A DNA stretch of 64,000 nucleotides from Ferribacterium limneticum. Its GTDB lineage: Bacteria; Pseudomonadota; Gammaproteobacteria; Burkholderiales; Rhodocyclaceae. Shown here in pieces: positions 18,353 to 26,632 of this stretch; within the stretch, counting starts at the first letter, position 1; each line of letters opens with the position of its first letter. Under the pieces are notes generated by a model. It worked only from the letters and a program-made list of their open reading frames with translations, searched no databases and was not told where the DNA came from. A program made the position numbers and the translations under genes. The stretch lies in the NCBI RefSeq assembly GCF_020510565.1, contig NZ_CP075189.1:434001-498000 (forward strand). Reading direction: 5' to 3'.

Positions 18353-21300
18353 TCAGTCCTTCTTGACGACGGGCTTTTCTTCTGTGCGCCCGAAGGTCAG
18401 CGTGTAGAAGATGTCCAGCGCGTTGTCGCTGCCGGCGCGGCCAATGACAGCGATTTGTCGGGTCAGGTTGACGGTGAGCTTGACGATGCCTTCGGCACGA
18501 CCCAGCGTCTGCTCGTAGGAAACAAGCGCGTTTGACGTCAGGCGTTTGCCGACGCTGAGGATCTGCTGGCCGGTCGTCCCGGCTGTGCTGATGCTGTTGC
18601 CGCCGGCCACCCGACTGACTGGCTGACGCCCGCCGGTGTCGCCGATATTGCCCTGACGAAGGCCGAATTCGTCGAATCCAAAGGTCTTTTTCAACTGCTG
18701 GACAACATTCCCCGAATCGTTGCCGAGCAGGCCGCCGGCTGCCGAGAAAAGCAGCGTCGCGTCGCCGGCACCCATCTGTTCCGGGCCGTGGCCAAGGACC
18801 AGCCAGGCGAGTTTTTCGGCATCGGGCAGTTCCGGGTCGGAGATCAGCTTGATGACCGGCCGTTGCGCCGAGCCGCTGATCTGCACGCCGGGTTCGACCG
18901 ATAGCCCCTTGCGCACGGCGCGGACGTCGAGGCCGGGATTGTCGAGCAGGCCATTGAAACTCAGGATGCCGCGTTCGATCTCCAGTTTCTGACCATAGGC
19001 TTCGTAGCGGCCGCTGCGCGCCCGGATCGTGCCGCTGGCCCGCGGCAGGTCGCGGCCATGGGCGGTTATGCGGATATCACCGACCAGTCGGCTGGACAGG
19101 CCGGCGCCGTTGAACAGGAAATTGCGGCCAAGGTCGGTGCTGACGTCGAGCTCGAGTTTCGGGCGCAGGCTGGCCGCCGGCTTTTTACTGCCCGGGCGCT
19201 TGACCACGACGTCGTCGGACAGTCGCGGCGTGCCGCTGGGGGCGAGTTGCCAGTAGCCGGCATCGACGGCCAGTTTGCCGACGGCGCCGAGCGTGCCGTC
19301 TTTGAGGCTGAGCCGGCCGTTGCCGGAAACGGCGACCCACTGGTCGGGGAGCTGGAAAGCGCCGAGGCGGTCGAGTTTGATGTCGAGGAAGGCGTTTTCG
19401 CCGGCACTTCCACGGTCAACCCGAATTTCGCCCGAAATTTCAAGTCGCCCCGGCTTGGCCGTTAGTGCCGTCAGGTCGTCACGCGCCTCGAGGCGGATCG
19501 CCCGGGGCATGGGCCGGAGCAGGCTGTCGAAGCCGAGGCGGTTGATGTGCAGCAGGTTGTCGCGCAGATCGACATCGAGTTCGCCGCGCGCCAGGTTGAG
19601 GCCTTGTGCGGGCAGGCGCAGGGCCAGGTTCTCGCCGCGGAAACGGCCGCTGCTCAGCGGCACGGCGGGCGTCCCGGCCAGTTGCAGTTCGCCGTTGAGG
19701 CGGCCCTCGCTCTGCCAGCCGTCGCCGATCAGCTCGGCCAGCCAGCCGAGGTCGGCGATGTCGGTTTTGAGCCGGCCTTGCCAGCGTGCCTGCTGGTCGA
19801 GCGACCAGGCGCCGAGCATGGCGGCGTTGAGTTCGCCATCGACCCGGCCGATCCGGCTGCCCTTGGCGCTTAGCGTGGCGTGCAGGTGTCTGGCGTCGGC
19901 GCCCGCTTGCAGCGTGGCTTGCCAGTCGAGCGGATCGCCGACGAACTGGGCCGGGCCAAAGTTCCAGCCAGCGCCGGCCAGCTTGATCGGGGCCGGCGCG
20001 GCAAGGTGGAAATTGCGCGACTTGTCGGTGCTGTTCATTTTTGCTTCGAGCAGGCGGCCTTGCCACTGGCTGAAGTTGCTGCTCAAACCGCCGTCGACGG
20101 CCATGCTCAGCAGATTCTTGCCGGCCACCTCGGCGCTGGCCGTCAGGCTGTGCGCCTGGTTGGTGCCGGCGCCGTGCAGGCGGATGTTGCGCAGCAGGCC
20201 GGGCTGGTCCGGGGTGTCGAGGGCGGCGATGGCGAGATCGAGGCTTAGCGGCGAGCCAAGCTCGCCGCCGCCGTCGGCCTTCAGGCTGAGGCCGGTGAGG
20301 CGGGCGACGCCGGGTTTGCCGATTTTGGCGGCGTTCAACTGGCCGGCGATTTTCGGTTGTTGCGCCGAGCCGGTCAGATCGAGCCGGCCGGTGATGCCGC
20401 CGTCGAGGCCGTAGGCGGCGAGTTGCTGGGCGTCGAGGTCGACGACCACGGTGTCGCCGGGCTGGCCGAAAGACCCCTTGGCCGTCAGGTGGTTGGCGCC
20501 GGAAACGAGCTGGATATCGATGCCAGGAATGCGTGGCCAGGCGATGGCGAGCTTGCCCTGGCCGCTCAGCGGCTGGTTGGCGACCCGGCTGTCTTTTAGC
20601 GTGAAGCTGGCGTCGACCACAGCCCGTGGGTCGAGCCGGCCGGCGGCCTTGAAGCTGGCATTGATTTGCGCCGCCGGTACTTTGGCGAAGCGGCTCGGGT
20701 CGAATCGTTGCAGTTCGCCTTCGGCCGTGAAGGCGCGCGGCGTTTTGAGGTCGAGTTCGGCCTTGGCGCTCAGGCGGGCATCGCCAGCGGAGAGTTGCAG
20801 TTGCGGCAGGTCGATGCGCTGGTCGGCGTGGCTGGCCTCAGCGAGCAGGGCGTAGGTGGCATCCTTGAGGTCGAGCTTGAGTTGCTGGCGGTCGGCGCCG
20901 AGCTGACTTGAAATTGGGCCGTTTAATCGGGTTGACCGTAGCGTTGAGACGATTTGCGCAGCGTCGAGTCGGCTGGCGGTCAGCGCCAGTTTCAGGGCGC
21001 CGTCGCGCCACTCGCCGCTGCCGTCGAGTTCGCTGCTGCCGGGCAGGGCTGCATGCAGGGTGGCGAATTTGGCGCTGCTGCCCTGCCAGTCGACGGTGCC
21101 GGCCAGCGTGGCGAGCGGCAGGCGCTGGCGGTCGAGGGGGCCGGGCTGGTGGTTGGTCAGACCGAAGCTACCGACGATGCCATCGCCTTGCGGCGCGATG
21201 TCGGCGGTGATGCTGAGCCGTGCCTGCGGCGCGCCGGGCTGCCAGGTGGCCGGGTCGATGTCTTCAAGCAGGAGTCGGGCGCTGGCGAAAGCGGCGTCGG

Positions 21301-22003
21301 CGAACGGCGTGAGCGCGACCTCGGCCGTGCCGGCGACGCCTTGGGTGGCGACGGCGGTCAGCGCGATGCGCTCGAGCGGGCCGTTGGCGGTCAGCGCCAG
21401 GGCAAGTGGGCGCTCGTCGAGCTGGCCGGAAATCTCGGCGCTGGCGGCGAGCGGCATGGGGGCGAGGCCGTCGAGGCTGGCGCTGCCCGTGATGGCGATG
21501 CCGCCGGTCAGGGCATGGACGTCTGCAAGCTGGTGCTGGCGACCGTCGCTGCTGAAGCTGGCGGCGAGGTCGGTGGCGGTGAAGCCGTCGCCGATGCTCA
21601 ATTTCAAAATTGCGACTTTTTTCGCGTTGACCGTGACAGGCAACTGCAGATCGGTCGGTGGCGGCGTCGGCGTGTCGCTCGGGGTGGTGACGATGTTCAG
21701 GGCGGCGATGCTCAGTTCGGCGATGTCCAGACTGCCGTGCAGGAGCGCTGACGGCGTCCAGTCGAGGTGGATTTGCTTTGCCTCGATTTGCTGCTTGGCG
21801 CCTTGCCAGCGCAGTTGGCCGATGTCCATGTTGCCGAGCAGGCGGCCGCTGGCTTGTTCGATCTGCAACTGGCCGGCGGTAGCGCTTTGGGCCAGGCCGA
21901 TGGCGGTTTGCAGACCGCTTTCGCTGGTCGTCAGCCAGCCGAGTCCGCCGATGACGGTGGCGCTGGCGAGGAGGAGGGAGAACAGGCGGGGGCGGCGATT
22001 CAT
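18353..22003 (-). CDS. tamB: TamB, translocation and assembly module inner-membrane protein
   Basis: 1216 aa. One N-terminal membrane anchor (about 7-25), a very long beta-strand-rich periplasmic region, and the conserved C-terminal DUF490 domain (LTSNALVSYEQTLGRAEG, then ALDIFYTLTFG). It spans the periplasm and works with TamA in outer-membrane protein assembly or lipid transport. The ATG at 22003 lies 1 nt after the tamA stop; the upstream open frame is a shadow of tamA. Three copies of the dispersed motif sit inside it, in frames giving SGEIRVDRG, TLRSTRLNGPISSQ and VTVNAKKVAILKLS. Confidence 0.9.
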   Translation of the reverse strand: MNRRPRLFSLLLASATVIGGLGWLTTSESGLQTAIGLAQSATAGQLQIEQASGRLLGNMDIGQLRWQGAKQQIEAKQIHLDWTPSALLHGSLDIAELSIAALNIVTTPSDTPTPPPTDLQLPVTVNAKKVAILKLSIGDGFTATDLAASFSSDGRQHQLADVHALTGGIAITGSASLDGLAPMPLAASAEISGQLDERPLALALTANGPLERIALTAVATQGVAGTAEVALTPFADAAFASARLLLEDIDPATWQPGAPQARLSITADIAPQGDGIVGSFGLTNHQPGPLDRQRLPLATLAGTVDWQGSSAKFATLHAALPGSSELDGSGEWRDGALKLALTASRLDAAQIVSTLRSTRLNGPISSQLGADRQQLKLDLKDATYALLAEASHADQRIDLPQLQLSAGDARLSAKAELDLKTPRAFTAEGELQRFDPSRFAKVPAAQINASFKAAGRLDPRAVVDASFTLKDSRVANQPLSGQGKLAIAWPRIPGIDIQLVSGANHLTAKGSFGQPGDTVVVDLDAQQLAAYGLDGGITGRLDLTGSAQQPKIAGQLNAAKIGKPGVARLTGLSLKADGGGELGSPLSLDLAIAALDTPDQPGLLRNIRLHGAGTNQAHSLTASAEVAGKNLLSMAVDGGLSSNFSQWQGRLLEAKMNSTDKSRNFHLAAPAPIKLAGAGWNFGPAQFVGDPLDWQATLQAGADARHLHATLSAKGSRIGRVDGELNAAMLGAWSLDQQARWQGRLKTDIADLGWLAELIGDGWQSEGRLNGELQLAGTPAVPLSSGRFRGENLALRLPAQGLNLARGELDVDLRDNLLHINRLGFDSLLRPMPRAIRLEARDDLTALTAKPGRLEISGEIRVDRGSAGENAFLDIKLDRLGAFQLPDQWVAVSGNGRLSLKDGTLGAVGKLAVDAGYWQLAPSGTPRLSDDVVVKRPGSKKPAASLRPKLELDVSTDLGRNFLFNGAGLSSRLVGDIRITAHGRDLPRASGTIRARSGRYEAYGQKLEIERGILSFNGLLDNPGLDVRAVRKGLSVEPGVQISGSAQRPVIKLISDPELPDAEKLAWLVLGHGPEQMGAGDATLLFSAAGGLLGNDSGNVVQQLKKTFGFDEFGLRQGNIGDTGGRQPVSRVAGGNSISTAGTTGQQILSVGKRLTSNALVSYEQTLGRAEGIVKLTVNLTRQIAVIGRAGSDNALDIFYTLTFGRTEEKPVVKKD
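19410..19446 (-). repeat. Dispersed 37-bp motif, copy 4 (inside tamB)
   Basis: Reverse on +, so co-directional with tamB. Diverged: GGGTTGACCG core kept, T tract reduced to AATT. Encodes ...EISGEIRVDRG. Confidence 0.65.
20905..20942 (+). repeat. Dispersed 37-bp motif, copy 5 (inside tamB)
   Basis: Forward on +, so antisense to tamB. GACTTGAAATTGGGCCG, TTTAAT, then CGGGTTGACCGTAG. Encodes STLRSTRLNGPISS on the tamB strand. Confidence 0.8.
21601..21640 (+). repeat. Dispersed 37-bp motif, copy 6 (inside tamB)
   Basis: Forward on +, antisense to tamB. ATTTCAAAATTGCGAC, T6, then CGCGTTGACCGTGA. Encodes VTVNAKKVAILKLS. Confidence 0.85.
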
Positions 22004-22004
22004 G

Positions 22005-23684
22005 TCAGAACGGGATGGCCAGCGAGAAGTGCAGGTGCACTTCCTGGTTGCGTTCGCCGTAGGCCAGATCGACGCCAATCGGCCCGGCCGGGCTGCGCCA
22101 GCGGGCGCCAAGGCCGGCGCCGACGGCGAGGCGGATGTCCTGCAGGGAATCGACCGCATCGCCGGCGTCGACGAAGGCGGCGATGCCCCAGCTTTCGTCG
22201 AGCCAGTGAGTGAATTCGGCGCTGGCGATGGCCAGGTAGCGGCCGCCGACGATGGCGCTGCCTTCGCGGACGCCGAGGCTCTGGTAGGCGTAGCCGCGCA
22301 CCGAACCGGCGCCGCCGGTGCGGAACAGGTAATCCTGCGGGATGTGCTGGCGCGAATCGGCGAAGGTGTAACCGATTTCGCCGCGCAGATTGAGCGTGTC
22401 GGCGCGGCCGAGCGGGATGTAGTGCTGGACGCGGCTGTGCAGGCGGATGAAGTTCTGGTCGGAGAGCGCGGCCTTGGCGCCGCCGCCGATCTGGACCTGG
22501 ATGACGGTGCCGTCACGCGGGTCGAGCAGGTTGTCGATGTGGCGCCAGGTCCACACGCCGTTGGGGACCAGCGCCCGCGCCGTTTGCGGGCTGGCGCCGC
22601 TGGCTTCGCGCTTTTCCTCCTGCCAGTTGAGCGACAGCCGCTGTTCGACGATGCCGCGTTGCTGCACGGTCTGCGCGCCAAAGGCGTAGCGCTCGGTTTT
22701 GAGGCCCTGGATGTTGGCCGCTTCGGCCATGATGCCGACGCTGTGCCGGCGGTTGCGCTCGTCGGGCGGCAGGAAGACGTCGCTGTAGGCGGTCTGTCTT
22801 TTCTGCTCGAAACGCAGGCCGCTATCGAGCGCCCAGCCGCGGCCGAGCAGGTTGGGCGTGTGGTAGTTCACCTCGACGCGGGCACCGGTGTTGGAACTGG
22901 CGCCGGCGCCGAAGGAAACACGGTGCGGCGAACGCTCGCGGACGCGGACGAGGACGGGCGCCGTCGCCGTGCCGTCCTCATTGACCACGGCCGCCTCGCG
23001 GTCGAGCGTGGTCTGCACCGAGGAAAAGTAGGGCGTAGCTTGCAGCGTGCCCTGCAGCGCGTTGAGCCGGTCTTCGCGGTAGGGCTGGCCGGGCTGCACG
23101 GCGCGGTTGTAGCGCGCGATGAGGTCGGGCGGGTAGTTTTCCAGGCCCTCGACGCGAATGCTGCCGAAACGGTAGCGCGGGCCGGCGTCGTAATGGGCTT
23201 GCAGGTCGGCGCGGTGCGTTTCGGCGTCGATGCTGGCTTCGCTGTCGACCAGTTTGGCGTCGGCGTGTTCGACAGCCAGCAGGTCGGCGAGGATCTGCTG
23301 CTTGGCGTCGTTCCAGTCGGCTTGCCGGAAGGGCTGGCCGACTGGCAGGCCCCAGCCGGCGATGAGGTCCGATTTCGTTTTTGGCTCAATTTTCCCGTCG
23401 ACCGTGACATTGACGCTGGCGATGGTCGTTCGTGGCCCGGGATCGAGGTTCAGCGTCAGGCCATCATCGTTTTCAGTGAAATTGAATTCCGGCGAAAAAT
23501 AGCCTTCGGTGGCAAGGATTTCGCTCAGTTGCCCCTGCAAACGGCTAGTGTTGCCGGCTTCTTCCGGCAACCACGGCGCCAGCAGTTCGCTGATCTCGTC
23601 CGGCGCCTGCACAGTCAGCTCGCCGGCCATCAGCGGCGTGGCGATGGCGAGCAGAAAAAGGAGTGGCAGGCGGCGGGTAATCAC
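22005..23684 (-). CDS. tamA: TamA, outer-membrane translocation and assembly module
   Basis: 559 aa Omp85-family protein. Signal peptide (MITRRLPLLFLLAIATPLMAG), about three POTRA domains (about 22-260) and a 16-strand-type barrel with the L6 motif GGAGSVRGYAYQSLG (about 440) and a terminal Phe (LHFSLAIPF). Inserts autotransporters and related proteins with TamB, whose gene starts 1 nt after its stop. A copy of the dispersed motif is read in frame in the first POTRA region as VTVDGKIEPKTKSD. Confidence 0.9.
   Translation of the reverse strand: MITRRLPLLFLLAIATPLMAGELTVQAPDEISELLAPWLPEEAGNTSRLQGQLSEILATEGYFSPEFNFTENDDGLTLNLDPGPRTTIASVNVTVDGKIEPKTKSDLIAGWGLPVGQPFRQADWNDAKQQILADLLAVEHADAKLVDSEASIDAETHRADLQAHYDAGPRYRFGSIRVEGLENYPPDLIARYNRAVQPGQPYREDRLNALQGTLQATPYFSSVQTTLDREAAVVNEDGTATAPVLVRVRERSPHRVSFGAGASSNTGARVEVNYHTPNLLGRGWALDSGLRFEQKRQTAYSDVFLPPDERNRRHSVGIMAEAANIQGLKTERYAFGAQTVQQRGIVEQRLSLNWQEEKREASGASPQTARALVPNGVWTWRHIDNLLDPRDGTVIQVQIGGGAKAALSDQNFIRLHSRVQHYIPLGRADTLNLRGEIGYTFADSRQHIPQDYLFRTGGAGSVRGYAYQSLGVREGSAIVGGRYLAIASAEFTHWLDESWGIAAFVDAGDAVDSLQDIRLAVGAGLGARWRSPAGPIGVDLAYGERNQEVHLHFSLAIPF
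23371..23410 (+). repeat. Dispersed 37-bp motif, copy 7 (inside tamA)
   Basis: Forward on +, antisense to tamA. GATTTCGTTTTTGGCTC, AATTTT, then CCCGTCGACCGTGA. Diverged, but the block order is intact. Confidence 0.7.
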
Positions 23685-23693
23685 GCCGGCATT

Positions 23694-25751
23694 TTACGCG
23701 CTGGCAGCGGCTTGGCGCGGCGGCAGCAGGAAACTGCGCGGTTGTCTGAGCAGGCGGCTCCCCAGAACGTTCAGCAACGGCCCCCAATGTTCGAAAATGA
23801 TGCCGCGGGCGCGCATGGCGGTGCGCAGGGCGAGCGCGAAGCTGACGGCGAGGTTGGTGAAGCCGATGGCGGCGATGCCGAAGGCGGCCCAGGCGATGGC
23901 CTTGAGCGGCAACGCGAACTGGAAACCGACCAGGGCGTAGCCGAGGTTGGCCGAAGCGAAGGCGATGTGGCGGATGTCGAGCGGCAGGCCGAGGATGGTG
24001 CCGATGACGCCGGTCGAGCCGAGCATGCAGCCGAACAGGAAGTTGCCCATGATGCCGCCCAGGCGTTCCTGGATGTAGTTGCCGAAGCGCCCGGCGCGCT
24101 CGCGGCCGGCCAGCGCCTGCAGCCAGCGCAGGCGGGCGATGCGCGGGCCGATGTCGGCGTAGGCGGCGCGGTTGTCGAAATAGCCTGTGATCAGGCCGGA
24201 CAGGAAGAGGTAGAAACCGGCGATGGCGGCGTGCGGCAGCGCCCAGGACAGCGGGTCGAGATCGGCGATGAGATGGGCGCCCTTGTCGATGCTGATCAGC
24301 GGTTCGCCGGCCCAGTAGCTCAGGCCGAAACCGACGGCGATGGCGACGGGCAGGGCGACCATGACGTTGCCGGCAATGGCGGCGAGCTGGCTGCGGCTGA
24401 CGGCAGCGGCGACGTCGACCAGCCGCTCGAGATCGGCGCTGCGCGTCGGCTTGATGTCGCCGAGCAGGCCGGCCAGCGTCTGCGCCGTCATCGCCGGCTG
24501 CTTGGTGGCGACCGTCATGCCGAGCAGGAAAATGATGACGAAGCCAAGACCGTAAATCATGCTGAACAGGAAAGCTTCGCCGAACAGCGGCGTTTGCAGT
24601 GCGGCGGCCTTGATCTTGAGCAGCGCCATGAGGCCGATGATGACGCCGGCGCCTGCGGCCGAACGCCACATCTTGCGGTAGTCGGTCGGTGTGTCGCAGA
24701 TGTAATGCTCGCCCGAGCGGGCGGCGTTTTCGGTGACCCGCACGGCGAGCAGGCGGGAGAGCTGGGCGACGTAAAAACGCAGGCTGTTGCGGCGGTTTTC
24801 GGCGAGAAAGGCGGCGTGGGCGAATTCGCCCCAGGACTGGATGGCTTCGCCGCGGGTGGTCGATAGCTGGCTGGTGGTGAGGATGGCGGCAAGATCGCGC
24901 AGGCGTTCCAGACTTTGCTCGGCGCGCGTCAATAGATAGGAAAGATGGAGGCTGGTGCCGACAGTGAGCGCCCGCTTGCGGATGCGTTCCAGGGTGTTCT
25001 GGCACTGGTCGGCGATGACCAGTAGCTGGCTGCCGTCGTCGGCAACCTGCTCGGGATCGCTGAGCGCGGCGCGGAAGGAATTGACGAAATCGAGCGCCTC
25101 GGCCGAGAGGGCGACGAAGCTCGGCGTGTCATCGTCGAGATTGGGTGAGGCGCGCATCAGTTCGTTTTCGATGCCGAGGCCGCTGACCCGGTGGGCGAGC
25201 AATAGCACGGCGTCGAGCATCTGCTCCTGGATGCGGTGCCAGTCGACATTGCGCAGTTCCTCGGCCGGAGCGAGCAGGGACCAGAAACGTTGCGAGGCGT
25301 CGGCCGGGATGGCTTCGAGCCAGCGCCAGTCGTCGGTCTGGTCGTAGATGACGTGCAGGCAGTCCTTGAGCCGGCGCTCGTCGGGGACTTCCGGCAACAG
25401 ATGGCTGCCGAGGATGCGCCACCATTCCGAGAAAAAGCCGGTGCCCGGCAGCACGCCACTTTCGGTGAAGAAGGTGACGAGCCGGCGGGTGGCGATGAAA
25501 TGCACAACGTGGCTGCGAAAGGCGGCGAGCAAGGCCGGATCGGACTCGAGTTGGTCGAGCATGAACTGGTAACGTTCGGGCGATCCGCCGTCGCGCCGGT
25601 TTTGCGGGCGCAATTCGGCGACCAGCCGGCGCATTAGTTCCAGCGTATCGGCTTCGGGATCGCGAAAGCGGTTCAGCGCATCGACCAGCGGGTCGCCAAC
25701 CTGGGGTGCCTGGCCAAACAGCCAGAGAAAGAAGGCCTGGATTTTTGTCAT
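23694..25751 (-). CDS. Gcr-type 'site-specific recombinase' family membrane protein
   Basis: 685 aa. The N-terminal half (1-330) is soluble and helical; the C-terminal half holds about six hydrophobic segments (for example GVIIGLMALLKIKAAAL, FSMIYGLGFVIIFLLGMTVA, NFLFGCMLGSTGVIGTILGL). This matches the family named after gonococcal Gcr. The recombinase label is historical and I see no recombinase catalytic motif; the topology suggests a membrane role. It lies 9 bp upstream of tamA, so it probably heads a Gcr-tamA-tamB operon and may share envelope-biogenesis work. Confidence 0.7.
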   Translation of the reverse strand: MTKIQAFFLWLFGQAPQVGDPLVDALNRFRDPEADTLELMRRLVAELRPQNRRDGGSPERYQFMLDQLESDPALLAAFRSHVVHFIATRRLVTFFTESGVLPGTGFFSEWWRILGSHLLPEVPDERRLKDCLHVIYDQTDDWRWLEAIPADASQRFWSLLAPAEELRNVDWHRIQEQMLDAVLLLAHRVSGLGIENELMRASPNLDDDTPSFVALSAEALDFVNSFRAALSDPEQVADDGSQLLVIADQCQNTLERIRKRALTVGTSLHLSYLLTRAEQSLERLRDLAAILTTSQLSTTRGEAIQSWGEFAHAAFLAENRRNSLRFYVAQLSRLLAVRVTENAARSGEHYICDTPTDYRKMWRSAAGAGVIIGLMALLKIKAAALQTPLFGEAFLFSMIYGLGFVIIFLLGMTVATKQPAMTAQTLAGLLGDIKPTRSADLERLVDVAAAVSRSQLAAIAGNVMVALPVAIAVGFGLSYWAGEPLISIDKGAHLIADLDPLSWALPHAAIAGFYLFLSGLITGYFDNRAAYADIGPRIARLRWLQALAGRERAGRFGNYIQERLGGIMGNFLFGCMLGSTGVIGTILGLPLDIRHIAFASANLGYALVGFQFALPLKAIAWAAFGIAAIGFTNLAVSFALALRTAMRARGIIFEHWGPLLNVLGSRLLRQPRSFLLPPRQAAASA

Positions 25752-25838
25752 ATTTTTTTGGCTCCGGGGTGCCTGTCGGGGTGTCGGACAGGCCCATGGT
25801 AACGGACATAAAGCCGCGTCACCATGGGCGACAAGTGG

Positions 25839-25865
25839 TTGAAATGTGACGATTCGTAATAGAAT
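25839..25865 (+). promoter_or_regulatory. Weak candidate promoter of the OmpA-like gene
   Basis: TTGAAA (25839-25844) and TAGAAT (25860-25865) with a short 15-bp spacer, in an AT-richer stretch 54 bp before the ATG. Confidence 0.3.
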
Positions 25866-25918
25866 TGGATGGTTTCAAAATAATCCTCCATCCTAATTAC
25901 TACATCGGGACTGCCAAT

Positions 25919-26572
25919 ATGAATATCATCAAAAAATCCCTGGTTCTGGCCCTGCTGGCCGGTATCGGTTTTACTGCTGTTGCCCAGGAACGTGTCTATC
26001 TGATCGACGGCCGTGACGTCGTTGCCAAGTCCGGTTTCGGCCTGTGCTGGCGCGATGGCTACTGGACCCCGGCCGCTGCTGCCGCCGACAAGGCCGGTTG
26101 CGAATGCGACAAGGATCTGCTGCCGAAGGAAGCCTGTGAGCCGAAGGCTGCCGCCAAGCCCGCCATGCCTGCTGCCACCGGCGTCAAGCCGTCCGGCGAG
26201 AAGATCACCGTCGCTGCTGACGCCCTGTTCGACTTCAACAAGGCTGTCCTGCGTCCGGCCGGCAAGGCCAAGCTTGACGAGCTGGTCTCCAAGGCCAAGG
26301 CCATCAAGCTTGAAGTGATCCTGGCCGTTGGCCACACCGACCGTATCGGTGGCGATGGCTACAACCAGAAGCTGTCCGAGAAGCGCGCTGCCGCCGTCAA
26401 GGAATACCTGGTTGCCAAGGGCATCGAAGCCAACCGTGTTTACACCGAAGGCAAGGGCGAGAAGCAGCCGGTTACCGGCGACAAGTGCAAGGGCAATGCC
26501 AAGACCAAGGCCCTGATCGACTGCCTGCAGCCGGATCGTCGCGTTGATATCGAAGTCATCGGCACCAAGTAA
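25919..26572 (+). CDS. OmpA-family outer-membrane/peptidoglycan-binding protein
   Basis: 217 aa. Signal peptide (MNIIKKSLVLALLAGIGFTAVAQ), a short Cys-containing region with GLCWRDGYWTP (common in betaproteobacterial OmpA proteins), then a C-terminal OmpA domain (about 100-215) with FDFNKAVLRPAGKAKLDELV, GHTDRIGGDGYNQKLSEKRA and DRRVDIEVIGTK, which holds peptidoglycan. No full eight-strand barrel. Codon use is strongly biased (AAG, CTG, GGC, GTT), suggesting high expression. Followed by a strong terminator. Confidence 0.88.
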   Translation: MNIIKKSLVLALLAGIGFTAVAQERVYLIDGRDVVAKSGFGLCWRDGYWTPAAAAADKAGCECDKDLLPKEACEPKAAAKPAMPAATGVKPSGEKITVAADALFDFNKAVLRPAGKAKLDELVSKAKAIKLEVILAVGHTDRIGGDGYNQKLSEKRAAAVKEYLVAKGIEANRVYTEGKGEKQPVTGDKCKGNAKTKALIDCLQPDRRVDIEVIGTK

Positions 26573-26592
26573 TCGGCCGACGCTTCACGAAC

Positions 26593-26619
26593 AGCCCTGC
26601 TTCGGCGGGGCTTTTTTTT
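26593..26619 (+). terminator. Intrinsic terminator after the OmpA-like gene
   Basis: Stem AGCCCTGC / GCGGGGCT with a TTCG loop and eight T. Confidence 0.88.
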
Positions 26620-26632
26620 GCATGAAGGATTG

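Noticed and set aside
23694..25751. Calling the Gcr-family protein an active site-specific recombinase or mobile element
   Set aside because: No tyrosine or serine recombinase motif; multi-helix membrane protein fixed next to tamA. The name is historical.
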